Source of the DNA: Ceratothoa steindachneri
Taxonomy: Eukaryota; Arthropoda; Malacostraca; Isopoda; Cymothoidae
NCBI GenBank assembly: GCA_963969495.1
Contig: OZ018331.1
Span: 148,682,321 to 148,746,320 of the forward strand
Direction: 5' to 3'
Length of the DNA stretch: 64,000 nucleotides
Of this stretch, positions 1-14,056 are shown piece by piece. Position 1 is the stretch's first letter. Every line of letters begins with the position of its first letter. The notes beneath the pieces are model-generated. The model ran no database searches and was not told the origin of the DNA. It saw only the letters and a list, made by a program, of their open reading frames with translations. The translations under genes were made by a program, and so were the position numbers.

Positions 1-130
1 CGATCAGTGCATGGTTTGAGCACTAGTTATGGAAAGAACAATTAGTATTGAGCTGAATAAACAAACTCGCAGATCTCGATCACCACACAAGACCCTCTCT
101 TCTTAAAAAGCTTCGTAGCATGATAGGAGT

Positions 131-700
131 TTGCTCAGGACGACCTATAGAAACAAGATTAATTTTAAATTAATGTGGTTTTGGTCTGATCAGACCTTAA
201 TTAAACTCCTAAGTTGGAATACAACTCGTCATATTTGGCGCCATAATGGAACCACTTTTGATCGGAAGAACACCATCCCTAAAGTCAGGCATGGAGGTCG
301 GTTGGTGTTTTTCTTTTAATAGGACTGGTGTTTTTTATATACTTATTGATGGAACAATTAATAGAGCGAAGTACCGACAAATATTGGTCAATAACTTAAC
401 TCCAACTATGCAGAATTTGGGGATGCAAGATGATTGTATGTTTCAGCAAGACTGAACCAAAGCACGCAGCGAAAGCAACACGTGAGTGGCTCCTGCTCAA
501 GAGTATTAATGTTCTACCGTAGCCTAGTCAATCCCTTGACTTGTATCCGATCGCAAATTTGCAGCAAATATTGAAGGAACAAATCTATAAGAGAGAACCT
601 GGAAAATCTCGCATGGAGTGGATAGATATTCCAATACAATGTTGCCAGGATTTTGTCAAGTCTTATAAGAAGTGTCCATGACAGTTATAGCAAACATTGC
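131..700 (+). pseudogene. Tc1-like transposase relic A
   Basis: Decayed DDE transposase of the Tc1 group, the cut-and-paste enzyme of a DNA transposon. One frame reads a stretch ending FDRKNTIPKVRHGG, the usual Tc1 segment just before the VMVWGCF block. A second frame (246-455) reads IDGTINRAKYRQIL and then MFQQD, which carries the second catalytic Asp region. Past a stop at 454 a further frame gives KATREWLLLKSINVL and a SQSLDLYP segment matching the Tc1 QSPDLNPIENLW block, whose Glu/Asp region is degraded. At least two frameshifts and several stops separate the pieces. The N-terminal DNA-binding domain is absent and I see no inverted terminal repeats. The family is clear, but the copy is dead. 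Confidence 0.8.
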
Positions 701-719
701 TGTTAGAACGAAATATTAG

Positions 720-1240
720 GCTATCTCTGGCTAGTGTCTAAATATATATTTCCGCCTTTATATTTGTTTTATTTTCTAATGCCATATACAATCATGGGCA
801 AAAGTTTTGAGACATATATTTTTTTCATTCGTTTTTAAAACTCAAGTGATAGAAAAAATTGTTCTAACATTTAAAATTTTACTTTACTTTTTTATTTTTT
901 ACGAAGTCGTGAGGCGAAGTCCTCAGCGCCGTGCTGATGCACCGCTTCACCCGGATTATGAGTCTCCTTTGATGAGGCTGATCTGGTCCGGTATTGAGTT
1001 TGAGGTGGCTCGCAGACAGCTGTGTAGCCCCTCCGCTGAATTCAAAATCGGTCTCGGGTCCTGTTCATGTACAAATATCTTGAAATGCAAGTAGATAGTT
1101 GCTAAGGGTATTGCATCAAGGAGCACCATCTTTAGTGTCATTAGTGACTTTTAAAAGAATGGTTACACTCCCATAAAGAAGTTTTCTTGACGAACAAGAG
1201 CTTCGAATGGACGCCAAGATCGCCTCCTGGTAAATCCGAG
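720..1240. other. No recognisable gene
   Basis: AT-rich sequence with one open stretch (807-1094) whose peptide matches no family I know. It lies between two Tc1-like relics and may be transposon flank or eroded transposon sequence. Confidence 0.5.
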
Positions 1241-1244
1241 CTCA

Positions 1245-2060
1245 AGGATCGGGTTGCCTCCAGTGCCAAGTTTGCTCACGATTAGAAAGAGGTAGATGTG
1301 AACGCTTCAGCGTGCACAGTGTGGCAGAAACTCGACAAAGGTCTCAAGTGGAGAAGGGCTGCCCTGAAGCCTCATCTCAACAAGAAAAAAAATACGGATT
1401 AGGCTCCACTTTTGTAGGAAATATAAAGAATTGACTGTTGAAGACTGGAAAAAAGTAATCTTCTATGATGAAGCTCCCTTCAGCTTGTTTTGAGCTTCGT
1501 TAGGAGGAGAAAAGGGGAGTGCTTTAAAGGAGTCTTATGTAGTGCCCATGGTGAAGTACCCGGATACCCTCCATTTCTGGGGCTGCTTTTCATTTAAGGG
1601 AATTGGAGCATTAACAATTTTTCCCCCAAAGGCGGCATTGAACTTAAAATGGTACCATAAGGTGCATCCTTGGCACATTTTCCCAACAGTTCAGGACTAA
1701 TTTAAGGATCATAGATGTATTCTTCAGCATGATGGCGCATATCGTCGCGAAAGAACAGCAATAAAAACGTTATTGACTGAAAATAGCATCGAACTTTTAG
1801 GACCTTGGATCGGGAATTCGCCAGATTTGAACCCAATATAGAATTAATAAGTGATAATCAAACTGGCTGTTGATCAAAGGAAGCCATCCAATTTTGAGCA
1901 GTTGCAGTTGTTTATTGAACAAAAATAGAGCAATATAGGTCAATCTATGATCACAAATTTGGTCTCCAGCATGCCAAAATTAATTGAATCAGTCATGAAG
2001 AAGAAGAGACATCATTGCAAATATTGACTGCGAGCATCAATTGACTGTATTTATTAATAA
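1245..2060 (+). pseudogene. Tc1-like transposase relic B
   Basis: Second Tc1-group transposase relic, different from relic A. Recognisable pieces in three frames, in family order: an HTH/linker end (KWRRAALKPHLNKK near 1350), LTVEDWKKVIFYDEAPF near 1430-1490 with the first catalytic Asp region, KYPDTLHFWGCFSFKG near 1557-1601, RCILQHDGAYRRERTA near 1715-1765 with the second catalytic Asp, and IELLGPWIGNSPDLNPI near 1790-1840. It therefore covers most of the catalytic domain but is full of frameshifts and stops. The stretch after 1840 reads as the eroded C-terminus. No convincing terminal inverted repeats were found. Confidence 0.85.
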
Positions 2061-3600
2061 AATGGGTTTGGGCTCTAATATTTTGTACATTTTACCTTTA
2101 ATATTATTGTACAAACATATTGAAACAAATGCAACGTTTGATTAGTTCTATTAATTCACTAACTATAATTTAAGAAAGAGATTTTTTGAGTATTTAAATA
2201 ACAATTTTATCTTAGTTTGGTTATGACTTATGTTTTTTATCAAAGATATTTCTAATGATTCTTTTATAATATCAAAAAACAAAATGGTGAAGTTCAGAAA
2301 TAAATATAAGTATCGAAATTTTGTAAATTTTTAAAAACCCAAAGAATTACAAATGGTGAAGTTCAGAAAATTTATAAAAATTTAACCATGGCTGCTTTTT
2401 TAGAGTTTAAATTTTAATCTTAGTAGCGAAGGGCAAGCTCACCCCGTATAGGGGAGTAGCTAAGCCATTACCTGGTTTTCTTATATGAAAAATATGGAAG
2501 TTTCAAAAACTCTTGCCATTTGAAGAATGATTTTACTGTACTGTGTATCTCACATGTAATAAATAACTTTTCATTAATAATATCGGTGTATAGGTGTATG
2601 ATACGCAGCTATTAGAGTTGTAAATAATTAAAATAAAAAATTATATTAAGTCTCGAAATATTTGTTTGACATCATTCTATATTTTTTTTTGTAATATAAG
2701 GGTCAATGAATAGGGGATATCTATTCTAAAGAAAGTTTTTTGGGCATTTAAACACGTGACTTTCATTTGATTACAAGAATTCTTTAGTTTGACTTTTTTC
2801 TGCTTTTCTTTTCTTCCATTTCTTTTTCATTTTATCTTTATAATCTGAAAGTTCGATCTGTGACCAATTACCTTGAGCAAGTTTTTCTTTCTTCAGTGAA
2901 ATCAATTACATCGGGAAAAATAGGAATGTGAAGTCTTCCATTGTAAACCCCTCATAAAATTTCCGATTTATGATGTACGCAATCCGGTTCTATAGAATCT
3001 CGAAACGGCTTCCTTTTATTGGGGGTTTTATTTACACATTTTAGAAAAAGAAATTTCGTAGTCTTTTCTTGTTTTTTTTTCAATTCGTTTTTACTTTACG
3101 CCGTTAAAGAACGTAATTATTTTGGAGTTTACATTGTTACTACATATGCCTCCAGTCTCGTTGTCAAGGTTACCCACGTCCATTTTAATAGGTTCTATAG
3201 AATCAAGAATCTGCTTTCGATCATTTACATGTACATATAACTATTTGGCGTTTTATTTAGACGTTTTAGAGAGATTAATTTCGTACAGTTGGAATATTGA
3301 ATTTCCACGATTTGATGAACACTTCACCTATTTGTTTCTTTCTTAACTTACAAAATCGACTTCCAGGTGAAAGTGAATTTCACCCTTAAGGAGCCAAGTT
3401 CGGAAATTCAATTAATCCATTGTTTTTATTTTACAAGTCAATAATAATAATGTCTTAAATATTTCCGCCCTTTTTTGACGGTACGATTACACTAGCTTCT
3501 ACAGATTGTCTACATAATCTACAGAATATCATAATTTATTATTTGAATATCCAAGAGGAAGTTAAAAATGGACATATTTCATCTCTATGTAAAATATTCC
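2061..3600. other. AT-rich intergenic sequence
   Basis: Low-GC DNA with poly-A/T runs. Short open frames (for example 3019-3346) have no domain signature and look like chance frames. An ATGGTGAAGTTCAGAAA phrase occurs twice (near 2284 and 2353), a small local duplication. Confidence 0.5.
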
Positions 3601-5660
3601 ATTTATTTGGAATCGAAGAGACGAATCACATCGACATATTGCGGAAAAGCTTGAATGGGGTGGGGGTAAGAACCCCCTTGGGTAAGACATGACAAGGCTA
3701 AGTGTGCCTTGCTTGGACTTCTAGCGTCAAGGCGGGGGCTTGATCTTACTGAGCGCGGGCACAAAACTTCCAGTGGCGTCTCGACCTGGCTTCTTATTCG
3801 CCGAATACGCTGAAACTTACCCACGCACAAATAGCTCCTGCATCCATCATCACCCACATAGCCAATAACAACATCGCTATCATTCCCTTCCCGTCTTCAA
3901 AGTACAACATACCCTGCCGATGAAATACTAGTGTCCCCTATGCGGTTACTCGTATCCGCATATTCCGATGTAGAGTACCAGGGTCCCCTTCAGTGGATAC
4001 CCATCCACATACTCTTCACGCGGAACTGGGTGAGGTTCTATAATCACTGGTTGGTGCCAAAACAATATTACCCGAACACCTCCACCACTCTACAGAATTC
4101 CTGTTGCCACTTCGAACTCAATTGAACAAAAACCTTAAATTATTAACTTTAGAAACAGAACGTTTTACCATTAATGAAGAACTTGTAGCTTCACAAAAGA
4201 GAGGAGGCATCGCCGACGAGCAAAGACTAAACCATGGAGAAACGGAGCCTATTCGCCGAGAAGATCCGACGAGACATCGATAGAAACGTCCTCCCTGGAA
4301 ACTCATAACAATAGGCTGGATATATTTATGGATAGGGATGCTAGGAGGGAAAGCGGGGGGGGGCTTAAGTTGGAGATGAGCACAGGAGCTGCCTCTTCTA
4401 TGATATTAATTAACTTTTTGAGACTTCTTTTAGTATGTCCTTGTAAAACAGGCCCCCACTGACGAATGGTCCAGTTGCACTGAGCACGTGCCCAAGACTG
4501 TCGACATCGCTTCTAATGACGGTTGATCAGTGGATTGTGGTGGGTTTTATATATATTCAGACCTTGGCAAGTAGTCTGCGACGCACTGATTTGACGGTTA
4601 CATTAACCTGTCTATTAACCAGCTAGACTGCTGCATTATTACGATTCCGAAGGCTCATTGCGACCAAGAGACTCGTCGTTACGTTGCGTATTGATTCTGG
4701 ATCGTTCAGAACGAGGTGGGACTGAACTTGGGAGTAAGAACAGGAGCTGCCTCGTATAGGTTATTAATTAGCCTTTTTCAACCTCCTTCTTTTCTTATGT
4801 TGGTACTTTGCCAAAGGTCACCACAAGCGCAAATTAAAATCGCAAAAATGCAGAAAAACATCATATTGCGAGACAAGGACTATTGCAAGGTCAAAGAGAA
4901 CAAACTTTACCATAAGATTCAAAACAAAATCGACGAGCCACAGAACAGTTTCCCCAGGAAGAACGTCAGCAAATCTTAGAATGTCATGCAGTTACCAAAT
5001 ATACCGTCAAAATAATCAAAGATTACTCCTTAACCTAGCTCGACGCTATGTTATAGTTGCACTGATGCAAGCTAATGTTAAACTTTCCTGCCACAGTTGA
5101 ATGATCTATTTATAAATAATAAGTCTAAAGCAAAATAGTTTAAATGCAACATAAGGTTTAACAGTGCGATGGTGCTTTACTCCATTTAAGTAGATAATGT
5201 ACCAGTATTAAGAGGACTTGCAAACAAAAGAATTCACAGAATTATCTACAAATATATTGGTACTCCAAGAAACCACATAGATACCGTACCTCACCTGTAA
5301 ATAGTCGTATATCTACGATCAAAAAGAACAGATACTGGAAACATTAATGCAGATATGTAAATATGTTTACGTGCAGATAAAATAACCTGATGAACATTCA
5401 AGAAGGTACAACTTAATATCTTGCAATAAACTTGCTATACTAATACCATATGATAATGAATAGAAACCACATAATTCTAAAATCATGATATTAGAGCAGA
5501 AAATAAACAACAAAAATTACAAACATTCAGGGACTCTCATAGATCTTATGACCCAATTATCTACCCATTACTTTGCCTCTGGCATAGATAGGTGGCATCT
5601 TTGTATTATTAAATATAAGAGCTAACCGGCAAATCTCAGTTGTAAAGTTTTATTCATAGC
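3601..5660. other. Unassigned sequence, locally higher GC
   Basis: No family is recognisable on either strand. The GC-richer stretch 3600-3900 has an open minus frame (3603-3857) without known motifs. The interval contains the direct repeat listed separately at 4361-4825. Confidence 0.45.
4361..4825. repeat. Imperfect ~100-bp direct repeat, two copies
   Basis: Copy one is about 4361-4460 and copy two about 4719-4825. Both contain ACAGGAGCTGCCTC followed by a TATTAATTA core and a pyrimidine-rich stretch ending in CTTCTTTT. I judge them about three-quarters alike by eye. They could be remnants of LTRs or of two copies of a small element; no coding content lies between them. Confidence 0.55.
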
Positions 5661-5674
5661 GATTTTCTTGGGCA

Positions 5675-5915
5675 AGAGAGCATGAAAATTGGACTGATGA
5701 TGATTGGGCTAAAGTTGCTTGGTCTGATGAAAGCAACTTTGAGGTAGGTTCTCCACATTAGTTTCCACCAATTTATTATTCTTGTACACATTTTTATTGG
5801 ATACAAAAAATGATCAGTAAAATTTGTATTTCTCCTCCAATCTTTGGAACCCCTCGAGCTGTTTATGTTCACCGAAGCGTTAGGGAAGCTTATGATCCAA
5901 GCTGTCTCTCTTAAT
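5675..5915 (+). pseudogene. Tc1-like transposase relic C
   Basis: Short fragment of a third Tc1-group transposase. Near 5675-5740 one frame reads AREHENWTDDDWAKVAWSDE and then SNF, the conserved block around the first catalytic Asp. After about 80 bp of unrelated sequence, 5846-5905 reads AVYVHRSVREAYDPSCL, the block that normally follows (VWRRPGEAYNPxCL in relatives). The rest of the enzyme is missing. The interruption between two blocks that should be nearly contiguous is a small insertion or heavy decay. Confidence 0.75.
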
Positions 5916-6779
5916 ATATTGCATCGAAGTCAACGTTTGTTTCATGAGAATTGCGTGGGTCAATTCACCAAAGTACAGTCCTGTCATCTCAGATACATTC
6001 ACAATAATCAGATGACATTGAGAGTAGAATTGTATAATCTTACAGGTCGTAGGGCGTAGATATATATTGCCAAGTTCATTTACAGATAGTCCCCGGTACA
6101 AGGCCAAGTATTACCCAGTTGCAATGGCTATTGTGAGGAAGTTTGGTAAACCGTTTACTATGTACTAGTTCAAGTTATTCAAATCTATAAATGCAGTTTA
6201 ATGTAAGTCTATATTTGTAAGAAATTTTATGATTTAAAAAAAAATTTATATGTAAACAGGTCACCCAAAAGTATGGAAAATAATAAATAGTGATGTACTT
6301 TCTTGTAATCATAAAATACCCCCTCTTTAGGGGACAATGATTGGCACATGGCAGCCCCTAACATAGCCTATAAAAATTTATTTACAGAGATGTACCACTG
6401 TATCAAAGTTCAGCTCAATGTGGCCACTTACTAAAAAACATATATGTACATCTATACAAAGAATTTTATTAATTAATGTAGATAAATTGAAATCATTTAG
6501 TTGATTGTTAATCAGACGCAAAAGGTAGGCCAGGGCTTCATAGTTCTTTTACGAAATTAAATGATAAAAGGACAATTATTAAATAAGTATTAAAACAGTT
6601 TGTTTAGCAATTTCGAAATAATCCTCGAAATTCTAATAAAATTCACCCTAAATACTAAATCGATAAACTCTGGCTCGATTTTAACGAAAATTGTTTTAAT
6701 TTTATTTATTATTAATTCTAGGGTTTTTTATTGCATGTTATTTTTCTGTATTAATTTAAAAACAAACGTGCAAGTAAAC
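5916..6779. other. No recognisable gene
   Basis: AT-rich sequence. Open frames at 5880-6107 and 6600-6809 show no domain. It separates Tc1 relic C from the Jockey-like relic. Confidence 0.45.
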
Positions 6780-8500
6780 ACAAAACTCAGAGTTTTAGTA
6801 GGTATGTAGATAAATAATATGCTCTGGATCCTAAGTGATCTGAGGGTCGTTTCCTTTCTCAATATTAACTGTTCTTGCTCCATTCCGACTATGATCTTAC
6901 AGTCTCTATCCAAACACTTGATATTATTCCTGTTTTAACCCATTTTATATTTCTAACCTTCTAGTGACTGTAATCTATCAGTTAATTTGGTTTTATACCC
7001 TCTGGATTTTGGTCATAGCACTCTTAGAAGTACCATGTAGCGGAACAGTTGGGTACAATAGAGTTGCTCTGACTATCGCCAAGTAAAGATTCCTTTTGTG
7101 TCTGTGCGACAGTCCTAAAACCTGCTTAATTGAGCTAACTGTACCTTAACTATTCTTAGTGTTTCCGTTACATGTATTCTATGCCAGGGATTATCTATTT
7201 TAAGGCCCAATACTTTAGCTTCGTTCCCATACTCAACCCTTATGCTCTCTACCTTCATCCTGTTGATGGGCATTACTACGAACTTATTTTTATTAGTCTT
7301 AATCTTCCATTTACTCTCGACCTATTTAGGTTTAGGATCTCTTTTGCTGTATTTTTGTCCGCCATCTTTGCTGCTCTCGTTGAGGTTGCAATAATCTGGG
7401 TGACGTCGTCTGCGAACTGCACATAGGCTATTTCATGGCTAAGGGGCAATGACAAATCATTTGTAAAAATGGCGTAGAGGACTGGGGAGAAACAGTTTCC
7501 CTGAGGGAGCTCCTCATTTGTCTTAAAGTTGGGGCCTTCATAGCAACCGAACGCCATATTGGCCTTCCTGCCGCTTATTTAGATGCATAACAGCCTGGTC
7601 ATTTTCTCCCCAAGCTCCATCCTTACCACCTTATACATGAGTCCATCCCTCCATACCTTGTTAAACGCCTGCTGCACACCACACGCCACTAAGTCAACCA
7701 TCTTACTCTCACTCTGTGCTTTGGCCAGCTTCTCCATTATCAAAGCTAGAGCAATCTCCGTACCTTTCTTTTTCATGAGCCTATACTGTTGAGGGGTTGA
7801 ACTTACGGTTTGTCTCGAGGTGATCCATCAGTCTGCTCCACACATTTTTTTCCAAAAACCTTGGCTATAAAATTGAACTGTGAACCGGGTCTGTATCCGT
7901 TAACGACCCTAGGTAACTTATCCTGTTTCTGCACAAATACCATTTTAGTCACTATGAGTCTCTCCCAGAAGTAGCCGATGTTCCAGCTTGCATTAAAAAA
8001 TTCATACAGCCCCTCAAGTACATTGTCTAGGAGATGACTTCTACTCGTTATCGTCAGTCCAAAAGCACTGAGTTTTTTTTTGTTTGGGAGCTTGGTCTAC
8101 CGTTCTTATTTCATCGATATTCATTATAACACCGCCTTCGTTCCCTTTCTCTATAGCGTTTTACGAAAGATCCTGTCTAGTGGATAAGTCTTACCCAGTT
8201 GAAGGTTCAGTTCCTCCATAATCCTGGTTTTCTGGTCCACGTCAATGTTTGCATTATCCTCTTCCGTGATGTTAAATACCTGGTACCAATGGTCCCTAAA
8301 TAGCTACTTTATTTCCTCTTAGTTTGTTATATATTGCCTCCCTTAATTCTCAATTTCTTCAGTGGTGAATTACATTGTGTTTTTTTATTAATTGCCAGAA
8401 TATTCTCGGGTTCTGTTCGCTGTCTAGCTTATGAATCAAACGCTCCCACAGTTTTTCTCTCCTCACTCACATAATTTTTCTTACTTCACAATGTAACACA
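6780..8500 (-). pseudogene. Jockey-like non-LTR retrotransposon RT relic
   Basis: Reverse transcriptase of a Jockey-group non-LTR element, read right to left. Upstream part (about 7880-8040): LEGLYEFFNASWNIGYFWE, then VTKMVFVQKQDKLPRVVNG and YRPGSQFNF, the finger block. Middle (7579-7776): DLVACGVQQAFNKVWRDGL, the KAFDxVWH block. Catalytic part (7276-7557): ELPQGNCFSPVLYAIFTNDL and FADDVTQIIAT, so the FADD motif is intact. Downstream (7010-7280) reads thumb sequence with FVVMPINRMK and AKVLGLKID, and 6790-6913 may be the C-terminus. Frameshifts separate each piece. Endonuclease and ORF1 are absent, so it is 5'-truncated and dead. Confidence 0.85.
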
Positions 8501-8574
8501 CGTTTCCTTAGATACAACTCAGCAATCAGATAGAGCTCAGCAACTGGGCCTATACCTCGTGTAAGTTAATTAAT

Positions 8575-9245
8575 GGCTTCGATGTAATGTAATGCACATA
8601 GGTCATAAATTCAAAAGAGATTATAATGTGGGTGATCAAATTTTAAAAACAGTCAACACGGAAAACGAATTAGGTATCTTAATCTCTAATGATCTAAAAT
8701 CTTCAAAAAAATGTTCTATAGCGTTGGAAAGCCCAATAGGGTTCTAAGATACATAGCTAGACATTTTGCATTCAAATCAAAAGGTATTATGCTTTCTTTA
8801 TATTAGCCCTTATATAAGACCTCATTTGTAATATCTGCTACAGTTCTGGTCTCAATACAGGCCAAAGGACTAATAATGAAACGCGTATATCTCTGAGCAA
8901 CGAAATTAGTTTCGAACTTAGAAATAGATCGTATGGAGAAAGTCTGAGGCAGTTAAATTTACCTTCACTGAAAGAACAGGACCAGCGCGGACCAACTTAT
9001 TGAAGTTTGTAAAATACTAAATGGGTTCATTAATATAAATTACGACTCACTATTTGAGTTAGATAACCGAGTGTCAACTATAAAACGGTTTAAACTAGTA
9101 AAAAATTAACACTACGATAACACAAAATTTATTTTCTTATTAAATAATACAGCCTTGAAATGGCTTGCCTAGGAATGTCGTCGAAGTCACTACAGTAAAT
9201 ATGTTTAAGAATAAAATTGATAAATATTCTTTGAAAATGTGATCT
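8575..9245 (+). pseudogene. CR1-group RT C-terminal fragment
   Basis: 3' end of a CR1-group non-LTR element in the opposite orientation to the preceding Jockey relic. It begins CNVMHIGHKFKRDYNVGDQ (the KCKVMHLG block after the RT palm), then NTENELGILISNDLKSSKK, a decayed PYIRPHL-YLLQFWSQYR segment (the VRPxLEYCxQxWSP block), and RNRSYGESLRQLNLPSLKEQ near 8920-8975. The catalytic FADD region and everything 5' of it are missing. Several stops and shifts. The CR1-group call rests on the order of these C-terminal blocks, shared with the better copies later in the window. Confidence 0.75.
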
Positions 9246-9954
9246 TTCCGGAAAAAAGAGAGTCGGAAAATATCTTTTTATCCATCTCCTTTCTTCCTCG
9301 ACCTAGCCTAAATTTCCTCTGAATTCCATCCTTTTCCCTATTTTTTGAACTGGCCTCGAGTGGATCTTATTGTCTTTGTAATTCAGTAATATATATCTTC
9401 GACCAATTATAGCCCGGAGATCCTAATGGTGGTAATTAGGCATAAATGAGCTTAAAATATCTATCTAATCTTTTAATCCTTCGGACTCTTGTTTAAGTCT
9501 GAAAGCTTGGAAGAATAAATATCTTAAGCTCAGTTGTGCCTCATTAACACCCTCCTTCTCCCATATATACTATATATATATGGTGATCCATTTACACAAA
9601 AGTTACACACACTCTATGTACACTTTTGTCTTTCTCACGATCTTTCCGAGATGAGCGACCATTGATTTCGCCTTGGTCGCGTTATCTTCCTTCTAGGTCA
9701 AAACAACATCCGTTCCCACAAAACTGTCATTTAAATATTTTGTTATATTTGTTTATTGACGCCAACCTGCTAGACTGAATCCTATAAAATTCCTTTGCCC
9801 ACCATCTTAAGAACCGCTTTGATGCACACTTTAAGTGCATCGGCGTGGTTTTAAGGATAGCTGACCCAGAAGTGGACCACACGGTCTTTGCCGGCTCTGA
9901 CATCTTATAATCTTATAATGTATCTATAAAATTCCTTTGACAGACAACCTCTGC
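9246..9954. other. No recognisable gene
   Basis: Non-coding sequence with a short alternating TA run near 9570-9585. Nothing else was identified. Confidence 0.45.
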
Positions 9955-10739
<785 letters not shown>

Positions 10740-11625
10740 CCACTAATAGAGTCTCACCTTACGATGTTTTTTAATTCCTATTGAAAAACTTACACGGATT
10801 GGGAAATGTAGTCTTCTGAATATAAATGGCAATTCTGATACTGATTGATTTAGGGGTATTCTGTGAATGTTGACATCCTCTCCTTTTCCACCTTCAGTAA
10901 GAATGATTGCCTCTATGACATGTGGCATTAAATTCTTTACCACAGGCCGAGTGCCATTACAGTTTTTGGATAGATCCAAATTGCGCATCATTATTTAGAT
11001 TTACTACGTTCAATCTAAGTTTATGAGGAGATATTTCAAGAGGAGGTTCTGGAGAGTTTAGAAACTCTGTGGAATAATCGATTATTTGAGCACGATCCGA
11101 AGTTGTATCAACTGACTTGTAAATTTGTTGACTTCCTGAGAGGGAAATATGTAGATGTTTATTGATTCTGCAGATAGTGTTGTTCTTAGGAGCCAATATA
11201 GCTCTTTCACACAGCCAGTTGTAGTTTTTTTAGTTTTGCCGTAAATTGGGTAATGCCTTTGCCTTAAGATTATCAATAGTATTAATAATTATACAAACAG
11301 GAGCTATTTCTATTCCACCATCAGTATCAAGAGGTACTTTGCCATTTCCCAGTGTCAGAATGTTTTTGTAAATTGTGCTGACAGTTGATCACCAAGGAGC
11401 TCTGCTCTCATATTGTGTTTAGAGACAGTGTTCTAATATTCCTACAGAAATAAGATGATTTTAGGCAAGCCCGGACCTTATCTGCCCTGGTTCCTTTTGG
11501 GATCACTGGAAGTGTCTGCCTGAAATCACCTTACAGCAAAAGAGTGACACCTCCATAGGAGCCTCACAATCCCTGATGTCTAGTATTGTCCTATCTGGTG
11601 TTTCTAAGGCTCCCTTGTGAGCGAT
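10740..11625 (-). pseudogene. Helitron Pif1-like helicase relic
   Basis: C-terminal half of the Pif1-family helicase from a rolling-circle Helitron transposon. Reading right to left: 11480-11560 gives the strand GGVTLLL, a stop, then GDFRQTLPVIPKGTRADKVR, the helicase motif III region. 11100-11200 gives LAPKNNTICRINKHL-type sequence. 10957-11090 gives IDYSTEFLNSPEPPLEISPH and KLRLNVVNLN. 10743-10991 gives NCNGTRPVVKNLMPHVIEAI and then FIFRRLHFPIRVSFSIGIKK, where relatives have the TINKSQGQ motif. Walker A, the Rep nuclease domain and the rest are absent. At least three frameshifts. The identification is strong because four blocks occur in the right order. Confidence 0.88.
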
Positions 11626-11633
11626 TAAAGGAG

Positions 11634-11655
11634 TTACCCGGCGTTGCCCGGGTAA
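11634..11655. repeat. 22-bp GC-rich palindromic hairpin
   Basis: TTACCCG and CGGGTAA arms around a GCGTTGCC centre, directly beyond the upstream edge of the Helitron helicase relic and followed by an A-run. Helitrons end in short GC-rich hairpins, but this one lies at the 5' side of the helicase fragment and lacks a following CTRR, so its link to the Helitron is unproven. Confidence 0.6.
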
Positions 11656-11660
11656 AAAAA

Positions 11661-12452
<792 letters not shown>

Positions 12453-14017
12453 TATCTCTCGACCTCCTCTAACGGATGCCGCCCGAGAAACCGCCCAATT
12501 AAAAAAAAGTGGTACTTTCCCCATAGGGCTTCAGTAATTGAAACCCATGAGGGCGCTGACCTCGGGGTCATCAAATTAATTGGGGAGGGGGGAAGAGTTT
12601 CGAATTATTCATGGTCTGGGAGCCCTCCCCTACTTATTCATCGAAAGAATTTCCTCAAACTCCCAAAACTCGATTTTTTGCCATAGACTTTTAACAAATT
12701 GACCAAAATTTGGGCAAAAGTTATTAATTTCTATACCCGAATTACTCGGTAACTATATACGATAGAGTAGCCGGATAAACGTCAGCTTACGGTTAATTGC
12801 ATTCTCCATCTATCATTTTTATACTATAATTCGCTATATTCGCTAATATCGCCACAATTCGCCAAAGATCCTCCAAATTCCGCCTTTTATTTCATATATA
12901 TTCCCTGTATCCATTAGTCACGGAGATACGTAGAAATATTGTACGCCTTCGTGTAGAACAGCCCCTCCCGAGTATATTCACTGCTAGATTAAAAGTGTCT
13001 ACGCGCGTCGGTTTATCCGCAAATTGCGGTTAAAAAAACGTATTTGGGGGGTTTCGACCCCCTTAATTTGCCCCCTGGGAAATGGGGAGTTTCTTCTAGA
13101 CTCGCGTATATTTAGGGTATATCTGGACTCAGCAAAAGTTCCTCTTTGAGGTGGTTTTTATTTTATCGTTGTAACGTGATCAGGGCCTGAGTACTCTCAC
13201 AATTCACCTACATTTTGGAAAATTGGGAATTTTTTTATATTTTAGAGGGGGCGCCCACGAGACCCCTAATTATCGAAGTTCAGTTCGGACAACCGTTTTC
13301 TACTTAGCATATGGTGTCCCATTGGGTGGCGTAACCAGAATTAGAATTAATCAATAATTTCTATTTTTCCCATAGATTATTAACAAATGGACTTGCAAAA
13401 TTTCGTATCCATTTCTTCAAAGTTCACATCCGAATATCTCCCGAACTTATAAGGAAAGGATAGAGACACCAAGTTAACGGTATCGCGTAGGTACTTACAA
13501 CTACTACCTAACCTTATCTACATATAATAAATTTCATTACGGCGCAGATTTACTCGTATGTCTTATTTGGATCAAACTCTCCTCAATCGCGAATTTTGTA
13601 GTTTTTTTCGTGATTCCGCGGGTAGTTTAACGATAAATGCCCAATTTTCGGTCGTTTTTATGTATAAGAGGCTTTTCTCCTGCTGAGTGCTCTTATAGTA
13701 AAAACGTGTATATTCGGAAGCTTAGCCGCAAGTCGCGTCTCAATGAGGTGTGCTTTTAGTGTTTCCTGGGCCAAAACCCGGTTAGTTTTTGGCCCTCTAC
13801 GAGCTTTCCAATCACGATGGCGCGATGTTATTAGCTTTTCGATATTTCAATAAGTTCGAATTTTTCCCAGACTTATCTAGAAAACTAGCAGGTTTATAGA
13901 AGAAATAAATAGCACTAATATAAAGAAAGTAAAATTTTAAGGAGGAAATACTGAGAGGCCTATTCCTCTATGACCCATAGTTCGCGAGATATCACCGAAA
14001 AAGCGAAAAGAAACCCT

Positions 14018-14056
14018 AAAACCATGGCTAAACCCCATGATTTTAGGCATGGTTTT
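14018..14056. repeat. Inverted repeat (hairpin 1)
   Basis: Arms AAAACCATGGCTAAA (14018-14032) and TTTAGGCATGGTTTT (14042-14056) pair over 15 positions with one mismatch and a 9-base loop. A related hairpin at 15257-15295 differs by a compensated base pair. Confidence 0.8.

Noticed and set aside
3019..3346. Two overlapping plus frames of about 73 residues
   Set aside because: AT-rich hydrophobic translations with no motif, no neighbours and no repeat structure.
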